Below are positions 42,706-56,018 of a DNA stretch of 64,000 bases, one piece after another. The notes beneath the pieces were generated by a model. The model ran no database searches. It was not told the origin of the DNA and worked only from the letters and a program-made list of their open reading frames with translations. The DNA is taken from positions 122,001 through 186,000 of the forward strand of contig JAJEKV010000331.1 in NCBI GenBank assembly GCA_021234155.1, written 5' to 3'. A program made the position numbers and the translations under genes. Position 1 is the stretch's first letter. Each line of letters opens with the position of its first letter. Source of the DNA: Isoetes taiwanensis. Its lineage: Eukaryota > Streptophyta > Lycopodiopsida > Isoetales > Isoetaceae.

Positions 42706-44147
42706 ATAAGTTGGGAGCGTGTAAATGTTTTGACTGCAATAAAAAAAAAAACGTGAAGTAATAATTCAAATTTGTAACTTTTTATAATAACGAAAATATC
42801 CAAACGTTTAAAAGAAACTTAGCTCCTTTATATTAGATAGTGTTGCATCATTATCTTTGAGAGCTTTGAGTAGAACAACACAATCCTTGTTCATAGCAAG
42901 CCTGAGTGTGAGTAAAGTGCTAATCTGAGCAAATTTTGGGGTGAGGCTATAGTCAAAGTCTATAACACTCTATGAGGCTAGGCATATGGTGGGACATTGT
43001 AAATGATTAACTGGAGTCATCATCCTCAGTACACATAAAGATCGTATCAAGATGTTGCATGAAAACTAATTTCGAATGGGATTGTTATGGAGTTGAGCGC
43101 TAATAATGTCAACGTTATAGTGTTGCTACTATTATGATATCACTTTGGCAAAGTGTAACGTCGTCTTACATTTGGAGATTATGGTCCAAACTTTTCTAGC
43201 CTTACATTTGGATATTATGGTCCAATTTTTTTCTAGCCTTGTTTAGCTCGGCAAAGTTGGAAACCACTTGATGATAGAACCAAGTTGCCTTATATTTGGA
43301 TATTATAGTCCAAACTTTTTGAGCATTGTTTATCTAGGCGAAGTTGGAAACATGTTAATGATACAATCAAGTCACCGTTTGTGACTTGGAATGTGAACCC
43401 ATGTTTTGTAATAGTGATAGAATGTTATATCTATATGCTTGAAGGTTCACTTGACAAATCATGCATTTGAATTAAATTGTACATTTCAAGTAGTTTGTAG
43501 TCTATAAAGCAACTTACATACTATAAGTTACACGAAGTAACACAATTAAATCAAACATACATTGGCACTATTCTGTCGTTGAGCAAAGAGACCACTTTGT
43601 TTGATGTGGCAGTGTCACCATTTACTGTGTGAACATGATACAATGGCACAACAGGCAATCACAAAAGTTGTTCATTTTGATGTTCTCATGTTCTCTACCT
43701 TGTCTATGGCACATCCTGTTATCATAGCACTCCATGATATGACATTGAGGGCACGTATCAAGTTGAACAAATGACAAGCATCATGTATGTTCCCCATCAA
43801 CAATACATAAACAATCTATCCAACTAAGGATGTTACAACATGCTAGCATCCACTATTTCACATGCAATTTTCAGTTCCATCCAATGGCCCACACAAAGGG
43901 CCTAATAGTATCTTCTTCGACCAGCCTATGCAACTTAAAAGTATCCCTTTCAAAGAACCAAAGCAAGAACCATAGCATTTGTTTCAGAGCATCTCATTCT
44001 CATCTTGTTGGTGGTAAAATTGAGTGCCATGTCATTTGCAAGCATGTAATGGCCAATTGCAAAACATTAGTACTTCACATGGATCATGTTGTAGGGTACT
44101 GAATCCATACCACTGATATGTGTTTTATGAGAGAAATGGAAAAGATA
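42706..44147. other. Spacer, possible Helitron body
   Basis: No gene. Positions 43162-43380 hold diverged repeats of ACATTTGGATATTATGGTCC (three copies) and GGCAAAGTTGGAAAC (two copies). Otherwise unremarkable. Confidence 0.4.
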
Positions 44148-45074
44148 CACTACAAGAGAAGGGCGTTATTATTGTCAAGTATAACGTCAAAATTTTTGAC
44201 ACAAACCGACCCTTTGGAACTCCTTATCTTGTTATATTTTTGACACTATACATGACGCGATCATTTGCCACAAAGTTGTCACCCGAGCGTCAAATATTGT
44301 GTCAACCTTGTGTCTTAATTATTTGTTACAACATTTGACACAAAAGCCATTTCAAACAACGTTGCAACACTTTAATGTCAAGACACGAAAGCCGTTTGAA
44401 ACAACATTGCAACAAAAGTGTCAAGATAACATCAATTTTTTTTAATTCTATAAGAAGTTTAGTACCATCATATTGTTATTCTTTTTTACACCATGCAAAC
44501 GCACTTGCAACAAATACTAGGGAGATGTAAACTCAATATTTCGTCGTATTTGTGGCAAGCTAACAACAAAGGTAGTACATCTCTTTTGTCAATTGTAATA
44601 ACATCAATAGCAATCTTTGTGACAAAATTATAACACACCTTGATTCCACTAGTAAGACAATAATCAGTAAACTTAGTGACTAAAATCTCATATACTTTGC
44701 ATCAGTTAATGTGCCTATTCTTTTTGTCAGAATAAGTATCTATCACAACAAGAAGAGAAATAAACTACTTTATGACAGAAAGGTAACGACAAGTACTTTT
44801 CCATTAACCAATTAAAGTTGAGAAACTTTATTTACTCATAAAGATAAAGGTTCCAGAAATCAAATGCCCATATATAAGAAATTCATATGTTCATAAACAA
44901 GTCTCAGCATATTTTTAAACAATAAAATATCTTAATCAACTTGTTTTTGCGCAATCCTCTGGATCGTGTGACAACCTTCACGGCCATCATTCTCCTTCAC
45001 ATTTGTTCTCCGATAAGTAAGTTCACCACAGTTTCTGCAAAAAACTACTCAAGAGTTATTTGACTCAAATGCCA

Positions 45075-47215
45075 CTCTCTAACCATAGCGACTTCTATAG
45101 TTTGCCCTGACTTTTGCGAAGCGGCGGGCAAGATCCTTGTACCAGCAAAGCTTTTATAATTGTACCAGCAAAGACAAAGACAGCTGCATTCAAATTGAAG
45201 TAAACTTCTAGAAAGAAATAGCAAGATTATTACCAAGAGAATCGACATTTTATTATTGGCTACAATCCAGAAAATACGTAAAGCCCTCCTCAAAAACTCC
45301 TGTAGGAAAAGGTTCATGAGAAGCAAGATCTCATAGCACATTACCTAACACAGAAGTTGTACAAGCTTCGCAAGACCCTAAAGCTTTTATAACTGCAATC
45401 TTTTTATCGTACCTAGCAATACAGACTGGACAGATTGCCTTGTACGTATAGCTATTTGATTAAAAAAAAGCCATTCTGGTGCAATTGGCAATGCTTGTTT
45501 TGTGTTTAAAACAAGTTGTAAAGCCAAGAAAAACAATAGATGAATGGAAAACCAATCAGCATTGAAAAAAATAGACTAGATTCAATACCTGAGATGAACC
45601 ATAATCACCAAACTCCGTGTAAACAAATTCCAGTTTACCAATTAACATTTACCAATTAACATGTCATATGCTTTTCCACTGAAATAGAATGTGAAACCTA
45701 TGCAATGTCAAACTTAAATTCCATCTCAACTTAGCCAATTTATAACAGACCTAAAGGTAAGACCTAAAGGTAAGGGCCAGCCATAGTTACCAATAGCTTT
45801 TGGTTTTTCATCATCATCTGGAGCTCCGGGTATCTGAAATATACGTCGTCTCATTCCAGGTCTCAAACATCAATGCTAATTAATTGAGGATTAAGAGCTC
45901 TATATTGTTTATTAAACCTGAAAGCTTATGCCAGTTGTGCTGCTCCATTTTGGTCTTAATGGCCGGGTGTAATCGACACCTCTGCAATGAGCCTGCCAAT
46001 GGTTACTCCACCATTAAAGACCCTGAGGATCTTGCTTCCTTCTGTATCCCATGGGTCATTATAGTACCTGGACTATGTGAGTTCTGCTCAGAAAAACAAA
46101 AGCAAAATAAGAGATTTAGATAGAAAATTAGACAATGGCTCTAGAAACAAATACCTGAACGTTAATTGACCTGGAAATACGTTTGTAGTCTCCCTCTATC
46201 CATGAAACCATATAATTTACTCAAACTGCAATTAGTATTTAATCTGGCCTCTTCAACAAGATATTTAATTTCTAATTTCGTCCAATAACACTCCTATGAG
46301 AATAAACAATGTTACACAACAAATTTCATCTTTTAATAAGTAAAGACAAGTCTATGGTTAAACACCTTAGCAAGAAATGTTATGCAAAGTGCACTGTAAG
46401 TCACATTCCAACAAGGCCAGACAAAATTCCGTTGGTCATTCTGCATTCCTTCATATATTAGACATGCAACAATGATAGACCCTACTGGCGCTCAACACAT
46501 TCCATTCAACTTATTGAACACCCTACTCAGCAGCATATTCACAACTTTTCCTCTAGAATAAGACAAGGCTTTAAATATTTGCCAAGACTATGACATTATT
46601 CCACTATAACTTTAGTTGGAAGAAGATTTGCACATAATACTGTTTCCTAAAAGAGTCCTCTATAACTTTACTTGGAAGAAGATATGCACCATTTCAAATA
46701 AGACCCTTCAACTCTTGATTTGGCTCCACCTTATAATCCAGTTGAATTGTTCAACAGCATAAAAATATGACACAACAACATAAAAACATGGCCGCACTAG
46801 CAACTGTTCCTTGACGCAACCTATAGTACTACAGTAGGAAACCATCGACCTACTTCAATGCTTTTCCTTCTCTCTTTTCTTTATCATTTTGTGCTTGAAG
46901 AACAAGCCACTGCTATACTTGAAAATAGAAGAGACTAGGAAAAGAAAGAATACAAGAAATTCAAAAGTAGAAAAAAATCCTACCTAGCTTTTACTGGAGC
47001 TCCATGATCTACAGAGTGATGCTCGGCACGGTGTGAAACGTGATCCCCTTTTCAGAAAGCATGTTCGATCCCTGGCTCCTCAAGAGCCAAATTCCGGACC
47101 CTGGTTCCGGTCGATTCTCCGGCCAAGATCAAGAACATCCACTCCGCTTCGAATTTTTGCATGCGGATTCCCATTCCCGCCCATGCCAATAAACGAAATC
47201 AGAAAAGGATTTGGG
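45075..47215 (-). pseudogene. Exon-like segments inside the CACTA element
   Basis: Minus strand, candidate exons in order. Near 47195-46980: MGGNGNPHAKIRSGVDVLDL with a later segment HHSVDHGAPVKA before a donor. Near 46065-45960, after a CAG acceptor: YNDPWDTEGSKILRVFNGG then VTIGRLIAEVSITPGH. At 45836-45797, between TTTCAG and GTAACT: IPGAPDDDEKPKAI. Near 45150-45090: DLARRFAKVRANYRSRYG. Spacing, AG/GT borders and composition suggest a captured multi-exon gene, but frames do not all join and I cannot name the protein. Confidence 0.3.
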
Positions 47216-48880
47216 GCATTTGCGATTTGGGGTAATTTAATTTCCCTATATCTAGGATGATAGGCCTACAATTAAAAAAATATGCTTAAATATTTGTAAA
47301 GGTTGGGTTCACGGGTGGTTGTATTTGTGATTAGATTCTACACAAATATATAGATAAACTTTGCAGTTTGGTATTGCGGGAGGGTATTCTAGCAAAGGTT
47401 GGGACTATGATTTGTGTATGATATTATATTCAATACCATATATTTTAGACAGTTTGAGGAGCTTGTTGGTTTTAGTGGTTAAGTTTCCATTTTTAGGAAT
47501 TTTTTATGAATTTGTTTCTATTTTAGGGTGTTTTCTATGGCTTTTTTTTTGCAATGGTACAAATAACGGAAAGGCTATGTAAGAGGCTCTTTGGGGCTCT
47601 GGTGAGGCCTTGAATTCTGGCGACTAGGGCTTGGACTTGACCATTTTTTCTCTAGAGTCTAGATTCTTGATTGGTTTCTGGATTCTTCATTTGTTTCTGG
47701 CCAATAGGGATTCCGGAGAGTCTATTGGAAAAACAAATAGCGCTTGGCAGTGATGGCGGTCAGATCCTCTCTGTCCTGACGTAGCAAATCGGAAGTCCAA
47801 AACAGAAAGCTATATCCGCATTTTCAAAGTCCAACGTAGCACAAGCTCTCCTTCATTACTCCATTCCGTTCCATACTTTCCTATTAACTGCAGCTTGATC
47901 TGTTTTTCTTTTCATCCAATATTTTATTTGCTGCTCTATATTCTAACTTTTGCTCCTTAGTTTCCCATTCTCCGCAAAAAAAAAAAAAAAATCGTCTTTG
48001 TAGCTAGGGCGGCTCCTTCAATTGGCCTGGCCTTATTTTTTGGGTGAAAGGCAGGGCTGCGGATGCTTGGGAACCCATGTGGGTTGTAGATACCCCCCGC
48101 GCCAATTGGCAAATGAGTGGGCCACTATCGAAACTAGAAGGCATATATGTCATTTGGAAGGCTAAAACAGAAGATTTGCTCGTTAATAAGTTAGATAGCA
48201 TCTCTACTTATTAAACATCTCTACTTATTATGGGATGTTTTCAGCTTCTTTTGTGGACCATTGATTTTTGGAATATTCTCAGATGGAGGGGGTATGGGAC
48301 TCCATACAAGAACCTATCTATGGAGAAGAACACCAACAACGTCGAAAGCACTCCGCTCGACCGACATTGGCATTCAACAACGAATACTAGGGGAGCAAAT
48401 AGAATTAGATAAGCTTTAGCCATAAACGAAGGCGAGAGGAGCAAAAGAGGAGGTCCGGCTTACCATTTAGCTATTTCCACATATTCCTATAATTCTCTAT
48501 CTATTCTAGCCTATTCAATATTTTCCAACATGAGCTTCAACCCTCTCCTTTTTGTCCTTCCCCCTCCCCCCTCGAGTCCCGCAGGGGCCCCCTTTCCCGC
48601 AGGGGCCCCCTTTTACTACATCTATATTTACATGTAGTGGTATATTGTTAAGCTTCTAATCCATCACAATTACAACCAATCTCAGGCACGACTGACCCCT
48701 ATCGAATGGGCAGTGTTAAGTGCTCTTACGGTCCCAACTCAGTATTGCCAAGTACCCTTCACTATCATCTATTCTCCTTCATTTGACTAGGTTTTGAGTG
48801 TTTATAACAATATCTTTCCTTGATACAACTGTTGATAATCGTCTTAGAATCTTGGCAAACCATAATTTTGCAACGTAAAC
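47216..48880. other. CACTA interior, no gene
   Basis: Short frames without domains. A CCGCAGGGGCCCCCTTT word is directly duplicated near 48576-48613. Confidence 0.4.
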
Positions 48881-49242
48881 TTGATAAACATTATGTCATA
48901 TTTTTATAGAACATTGAATGAAATTTTGTTATAAGACTTGTAAAAGGTTGGCACAACTTAATCATAACGTTTGTTTAGAAGTTGTTATAATTGTGCACAT
49001 AAATTACAATATAAGTTTGACAAAAAGATGTCATTATTTTGACAAAATATTTGACATTGCAACATTGACACATTCTTGACACAATAGAAGCTCTTTGTGT
49101 CAAGGTACTAGCCTTTGACACAAAATTGCCACTACATTTATATCTTGACACAAGAGTTGACACTATACCCTCATCCTCTTGTAAGCATAAAGTTAAATAT
49201 ATGCATGTTGTGTGAGCCTGCATAAAAAAAGTAAGAAACGCC

Positions 49243-49310
49243 TAGCCTTGGTGGTGGTTTTGAAATGCATCACCCAAGTTGCTTAAAGGTTGCACCCAAG
49301 TTGCTTAAAG
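49243..49310. repeat. Short tandem repeat ACCCAAGTTGCTTAAAG
   Basis: Two 22 bp units, adjacent to the LINE poly(T); the same word occurs in part at about 13842. Confidence 0.6.
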
Positions 49311-49328
49311 ATTGCATGTGAAATAGTT

Positions 49329-50397
49329 TTTTTTTTTTTTTTTTTTTTTTTGATGAACGTGGACCTTTATTACTCAAAAGAATACAAAGAGTACATGGGG
49401 GACTCAAAACCCAGTGGAGAAGATATCCACTAGAGCAACACTACCCACCACATACATAACATAGAAAAGCAGAGAACACAGATCACTATGAGCACAACTA
49501 TTTGCTATGAGTAGGTGCGAATCTGAAGATATTGCTCCCAAATGACACTTTTGATGTCATCCTTCAAGGAAGAACACTTGTACGCCTTCACAATGCGACT
49601 ACGGGCATCGCTAAGCACTTGCGCATCTGAAAAGAGATGTCCCTTGAAGATGAGGAGATTTCGTCTCTTCCAGATGGACCACATGATCCAAGCAGATGCT
49701 AAGTGGAAAGCCCTCTTTGCCAACTTGTCCCAAGAACTAGGATAGACTGACAATAGGATCTGCTGACTATTCAAGTCACAATGGAAAAGACTCAGAAGCC
49801 ACTGCCAAGGTGTTTTAACATGGTGACACAAGAAAAGCAAGACTCAATTGTCTCATCCCTCTGCGGCAAAGAGGGCGATCACGTAGAGACTTCTGGACGA
49901 AATCGATGAACAAAAGTGTTTACCCGCACACATCTATGAGTGATCTGCCACCATAAAATGGATAGCTTAGGATGAAGCAATTTATCCCATACCCATCGCC
50001 AGACTGCTTTACGATGAGGCTCGGGGATAACTAAAGGCCACTTTGGTGATGGAGGCAACACCTCAGGATGAAGCAGGGCCACATACATCGAGTGCACCAA
50101 GTGCTCCTCCATAACACTGCCATGAACCACCCAGAGCTAGGGAGCCACGGCTTGTGGGTGTGGAGGAAGTGTAGCAGCTACTTTTTCCCAAATGCCCCGG
50201 TCCCAACGAAGGAGAAGGAACTTCAATTTGAACTCATTCCATGTCAACAATCTTGTCTCATTATACCATGCAGATACCGTGAGCACACCTGCTGCTCGCC
50301 ACCGACGTTGCGTCAATGGATGGACAGCAGAGACCAAGGGACAATCTGCCTGACCGTCACCCAAAGGGATCCACCAACAACTGGCTGTAGGTATCAC
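49329..50397 (-). mobile_element. L1-type LINE, 5'-truncated 3' end
   Basis: A poly(T) run at 49329-49352 is the minus-strand poly(A) tail. Reading upward on the minus strand, the C-terminal region typical of plant L1 elements (zf-RVT) is visible: LGDGQADCPLVSAV and WNEFKLKFLLLRW near 50340-50190, then AVWRWVWDKLLHPKLSILWW near 50000, then SAWIMWSIWKRRNLLIFKG near 49650 and DARSRIVKAYKC near 49590. The frame is broken near 49870. The RT and endonuclease are absent because of truncation near 50397. It is unrelated to the YADD LINE at 32.4 kb by tail type and C-terminal domain. Confidence 0.8.
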
Positions 50398-50560
50398 AAC
50401 AGTCTTATTTTATGGCTGTCTTATTCTTATAAGACATCCTTTTGGGTTCCATGTCACCTATACGACATGTCTTTAAAAAAATGGTTTTCCACTACTTTAA
50501 TATAAGACATGTCTTATTCACATAAGACATGTCTTATAATGACGGTTTTCCACTATGCAA
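50398..50560. repeat. ATAAGACATGTCTTAT palindrome cluster
   Basis: The palindrome ATAAGACATGTCTTAT occurs twice (about 50502 and 50521) and partial versions lie on both sides. GGTTTTCCACTA occurs twice (50481 and 50543). Likely the end of an inverted-repeat element whose other end may be near 51285 (TGTCTTA, GGAAAAACTG). Confidence 0.45.
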
Positions 50561-52200
50561 AATATACACTGGACAGAGCAAGATATTCACACTAAAATCC
50601 TGTTGGCTTCAAGAACGAACCAAAATCCTTATGAAGCATCTGATTTTCGACCTTCTGATTTTCGACCTGCTTTTGGGCTTGAATCCGACCTGTTTTGGGC
50701 TTGAATCCGACCTGTTTGTGAGGTTCTGTTTTCATTTCCAATCGAAAATTTCTGGATTTTTTGCTGTATTACAGAAAAAGTTGCATTCTGAAGCTTAAAT
50801 TTCCGATGCCCTTCTCTCCTAAAATAAACCATTGTGTGATAGGTATGACTGTGGGCATAAACTCTGGCCAGCGGAACTCTGAACAGGCATCCAGAAGCTC
50901 CATATGCCCGAAGATCCTAGGACTCAACCAAAAGCTCCCTACCAACAAAGAGCACTTCTATTCTCTGCCGCAACAAACCATCCGCCATTGCCAGGCTTCT
51001 GCAGTCAGATTTTGGAGTTCTTCCGGAAACATGCATCAACAGTCACGGGAACAAAAGATGATCGCCTTTTTCTTTCAGATTTCGGTCTGCTATCCAAGAA
51101 CCCGATTGATGAGAAATCTCTTTTTTGCGACACCCTGGTTCTGCGGCGAACTTGAACGATGATTGGTTCAAGAATGCTATCTTATTTTGTGGCAGGGGAA
51201 ATCCCCCGGAAGAAAATGAGACAGCAACATTGTACGGAAGAGCTTTAGGACATGTCGTAAAAATTGCGGTGGAAAAACTGTAATGTCTTAAACGCTGACT
51301 TGGACCAACCAAATCAAATAAAAAATAAGATACTCTGGTCGTGGAAAAAGGGCCTTAGTTTCCATAATAATAAGTTTCTATGTATATTCAATAATGCATG
51401 CCCAAAGTGCCAAATGGTTTTTTTTTTAAGTCTGCGTTGATATAGGCATATAAAACCTTATCACGTGTATTGCTATGGACATTGCATTACAACCACAACT
51501 CCCATAGGTTGCAAAAACCGCTCTCTACCATTTCAAGATACCTTTGAAAAAAGATTATCATGCCTTTCTTACTCAAACCGCAAAAGGATTATAGATGCAC
51601 TCTAAGCTTAGAATCGCTTAGGCCACTAATCCCGATCTCGTGATTCTTCAAACTTCAAAGAAGCTGCAAAACGGCATTTGCCAATAGTAACATTCCTTTG
51701 CCATTAATTATTCTTCTAAATACACACGACGACTTTTTGCACAATATTAGGATTTCATATGCATGATGGCAAATCTGCCAGGAAATCTAGACAACAACAG
51801 TCATTCCAAGGCTCTACAGCATGATGAAAAACGTCCATCTAAACTGTTATAAATCAGCAAACTGTCAGAATGAGTTGTCCTTTTCCAAATTCATAGAAGA
51901 AAGCACCATAAACAACAGTATTGTCAAGCCAACTTAGACAGAGCTACTTCCAACAAAAATTGTCATCTTTATTAGAACGAAGCCCTTTGTTTTGAATCCA
52001 AAACCTATAGCATCTACATTCATTCAATCGCTAAATAGCCACATTAAATTCCATGTGCCAATGGGAAAAACAAACATTTATCTTTATGGTCTGCATTATA
52101 TAACTACTTACACCTTAAAATGACTCTGACCCAGTTATAGAATAAAAATGAGGCTTTAAGAATGATGCAATCACTTTGGCACTAAGTTGCCTTCTAAAAT
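50561..52200. other. Spacer, no gene
   Basis: A 133-codon plus frame (50761-51162) and an overlapping minus frame have no recognisable domain. A duplicated word TTTTGGGCTTGAATCCGACC lies at 50672-50712. Confidence 0.35.
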
Positions 52201-53104
52201 TTACCATTAGGGCGGATTTGGGGTCTCAAAATGGCCCATATCTTGGATGCCAGAATTCCACGTCATGTTTCTCGCGACCAATGATGTTTGCGCATTTTTT
52301 TCCAAAGTCAGTATTAGTTGGCAAGTAGAAAGAGGAGCAGGCTTACTTGGCATCCACATGGCGAAATTTCATAGGACATGTTTGTGCATTCATTGCAACC
52401 ACATTAATGGCCTGCATTTTTCGAAAATCGTGATCGCTGGACCAAATTAATGGCTACTTTTCCCGCCATCGTGCACATGCCCACATGCACCAACCACCTT
52501 ATCAAATTTTGGCACCAAGATTTCCATTGTTCACATTAGCGCCCGCATCGTGCATCCTCTCCGCCTCGCTCTTCATTTGGAATCCAAGTCTCCAATAGTG
52601 TAATGTGTGTTTTTTTATGGGAGAGCATAGAGTTAAGCAACAACGGCGAGAGGCGATGTGCGGACAAGCAAACGACGTTACATGCCATGTTTTTACTACC
52701 CAAATTTTCATTCAAGTTTTCCTACTTTTTCAGCTCTTCCCATTCATCGTATTGCTCCCCGCCATTCATTCTTACAATTCAACGGCCGATCCGTTATCTC
52801 TAATTGCATCCATCATTGCTCCTAGTACTCCTACATTGCTTCTGCAGTTCATCACTTACAAAACAATAAAGGCATGACGGTGGAAGGATATCTATCCATA
52901 GGCTCGTGGGTGAGAATGCTATCCTTAACGAAGGGTGACTATGGAGTTACATCGTCGAGCGACATTCATATGCAATGAATAGGTAGAACTATAGGGTTCA
53001 AAATAAATGCTATGGATAGTATATTGCAAAAAAAAAAGGGAAGGGAGGGGGGGGAAGGGATTTGAAGAGGAGGATATTTGCAAATTTGCACCCTCAATAA
53101 TACA

Positions 53105-54749
53105 TGGATCACACCATGCGAAAATGCATATGCACTTTGTAAATGTGTAGTGAGATTTCAAGGTCATGTGATCCTTGCTTTTTTTCTTCCCTCTTCTTGA
53201 TTTATATTCACTCACTGAATCAAATATTTTTCTTTGGGCTATATTTATCAGATGTCGGGGATTTGAGACTAGGGAAAAGCATTACTAGCATCGTTGTTGT
53301 CCAACATATGGACATAAGAGACATGCTTTTCCAAGATATACATTAGGGGCAATGGGCATCTAGTTTTCACGTTGTAAATTTGTGGGAGCCGAGCTTGAAA
53401 GTCGCCTCATGACCTCTTTTAGTTTAATTGTGCAAGCCTTATGAGAATGGTGTCCTTGCAATGAAGATGATAAGACGTGCATCCGTGGTTGTTTAAAAAA
53501 TGAGTTACAAAATATTTGCTCCATTAGAGGTGTTTACTAATGCCACGACACAAAAGCTCCAAAGATATATTGTATAAAATGTCGCTTTCATGAGCCTTTG
53601 GATCAGTTAACTCAAAGTGTCACATATGGAAACATTGTTAGGTTTGATAAAATGAGATAAAAATCTTATTTAATAAAGCTTTGGTTGTTGGTAAAGTGTT
53701 GGCTTATTGATTAAGTGTTTGTATTTTGCTTTTGGACCCTCTTTGAAAAAGTTTAGTTCATAAAACATAATATAACTTGGAATGATACATATTTTATATG
53801 CAAATGGGAGACTATTGATGAGGGACTTGGTGTTATTATCTATTGACAACAAACAAAAAAGTGGATCACACCATGCGAATTTAGTATATTCCAACCTTTT
53901 AGCTTATACAAAATTCGCTTGGTGTGATCTTTTTGGAAAAAGATGACTTCCTATAGTAAAATTACTTTGATTATCTTTTAATAAAAGAAATATATATGTG
54001 TCTTATTTGAAGTTAAGTGTGGATATGTGACGTGCCCATTTATTGATAAAGTGTTTGCTTTTTGAAAAAAACTAATAACTTTATGTACTACTAGAGTTGG
54101 TAAAGTATTTTAGATGCAAATAGGATGCTTGATGTGATCCTTCTTAAAAAAAGATATGCTCTTTGAAAAGGACTAATAACTTTATGCACTTAGGGTGGTA
54201 AAGCATTAAATGAGAAGGGGTACTTGTGTTTAATTTTAATTTGACAACAAATAAGAAAGTGGATCACACGATGCGAATTTAGTGTGTTCCATTTTTGTTG
54301 CATATGTACTATTCACTTGGTGTGATCCTTCTTGAAAAATAATATGCTCTTTGAAAAGGGATAATGACTTATGTACTTAAGAGTGGTAAAGCATTTTAGA
54401 TACAAATAGGAATGAGTACTTGTGTTTAATTTTAATTTGACAACAAATAAGAAAGTGGATCACACCATGCGAATTTAGTGTGTCCCTTTTTTTTTTGCAT
54501 ATGTATTATTCGCTTGGTGTGATCCATCTTGAAAAAAAAATAGCTTTCAAGTAAAAGGAAAGAAAGAGATATCTTATTTAAATTGTAAAGTGTTAGTATG
54601 TAAAGTGTTGGTTTATTAAAATAGTATTACACGCTAAGTTGTAAGTTCAATATTTGCGTTTCTATTTACTTTTTTACGCAAGGATCACACCAGGCGAATT
54701 TCTTATATGGAATTACTTCTGCCCATCAAGATTTCGCATCATATGATCC
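53105..54749. repeat. Array of five GGATCACACCATGCGAA hairpins
   Basis: Hairpins at 53105-53174, 53863-53930, 54261-54328, 54457-54525 and 54682-54749, each 68-70 bp. The left arm is GGATCACACCATGCGAATTT and the right arm ATTCGCTTGGTGTGATCC with small variations; loops are AT-rich and variable. Hairpins three and four lie in a tandem unit of 196 bp that also carries TTGACAACAAATAAGAAAG and GGTAAAGCATT. An isolated right-arm word TTGATGTGATCC at 54130 marks another decayed unit. Confidence 0.8.
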
Positions 54750-56018
54750 TCTTTAAATAAGGATGGCTTTGACCTTCAATGTTCATAAATTTTATGAATG
54801 TTTGCATATAAGAATGTCACATATCATATTTTCTTAAAAAATGGTCATCAAATGGATAACTAGTCAAAGAGTTCTTCTACTACTTAAAGAGTTTCAAGAC
54901 TCATTTTTGCTATAATTTAAATAGCAATAGATTTTTAAAGGAATCTATTGTGAAAAGTAGTCAAAGACTTCTTGTATTAGAGGTATCTAAACACAAATAC
55001 CATAATCTTTGTACTTCAAGAATGTATAAACCCTTCGCATTGCAAAGTATAATGTCATTTATTAGCATCTTCACGGACATTTCCCCTTCCTTATCGGAAG
55101 CAGCTCATCTCAAGGAAATGTATTCGATTCCGAATGCCTTCATCCTCTCTCAATCTCTCACAATATCCGGTGAGGCCAGAGTTCTGATCACCACAAAATC
55201 GGACTAAACTTGAAACGCCCGAAATGAGCGGTTTCTTGCCACTCAACAGATCCAATGGATATAAACCGCCATCCCCCGAGATGTTGACACTTTTTGAGCA
55301 CGCAAGGCGCGCAACATGTCGAGGTCTAAGTTCTTATTTTTTAGACCTCCTTTTTTGCGATTGAAGACCTCCTTTTTTGCGATTCGTGAGTCAGTTGGAT
55401 CCTTATCCACATATCATTTGGAGCTTCCATATCTTGCGTGGATCGTGACGGGCGCCGAAATGAAGGTGTACAATTTTTATGCCCCAGCACAATTCGCTTC
55501 GTGTGAGCCGAACGTCCGTACTAACCTCATTTTTGAAATTTGCAACGTGCATATGGAAATCGGAAAGTCCATTCTCCTACAATCCATGCTTTTATACATT
55601 AAGCAAATTCAAATTTGAATTGTAGGGGGCGGGAAGCCTGTATTGGGATGAAGTAAAGATCCCGGTTAATGCTGGGTTCACATGGACTAACCGCGGCGCT
55701 AGCTTAAAACCCGTTGAACTTGGGCCGAGGCAAAAAAAAATTCAGCCTCGTTTTGGAAAATCAGCCCCGCAAGATCCAACTTGGCGAAAGCTGATGCAAG
55801 ATCTTGAATTTTTAATCGCTAACTCGCTTTAACTCGTCGGAGGGCCTAAACTTCTCCATGTGAACCACCCATAAGGCACAGCCCAGCGGCGCCCTCAAAA
55901 TGAAAGTCTGATACAAAGCTTCAACCTACACATTCAAATTTTGAAATGTGGAAGGCGGGAAGCTTGTATGGCTATGGCCTCTAAATGAAAATAGCGCAAG
56001 AATCGGTGACGCACATGC
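54750..56018. other. PIF-like element interior, right part
   Basis: An 85-codon frame (54950-55207) and a 100-codon frame (55316-55618) have no recognised domain. GACCTCCTTTTTTGCGATT is duplicated in tandem at 55345-55385. Confidence 0.35.

Larger units (their letters stand above)
44148..49186. mobile_element. CACTA (EnSpm-like) element, 5.0 kb
   Basis: The left end is CACTACAAGAGAAGGGCG, typical for CACTA elements. The right end is a decayed inverse, CCTCTTGTAAGC, and ATA flanks both sides (44145-44147 and 49187-49189), fitting the 3 bp target duplication of the superfamily. Both subterminal zones (44160-44420 and 48900-49170) are full of TTGACACAA or TTGTGTCAA words in mixed order, the expected subterminal repeats. 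No transposase is recognisable, so it is non-autonomous. Exon-like segments inside suggest gene capture. Confidence 0.7.
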
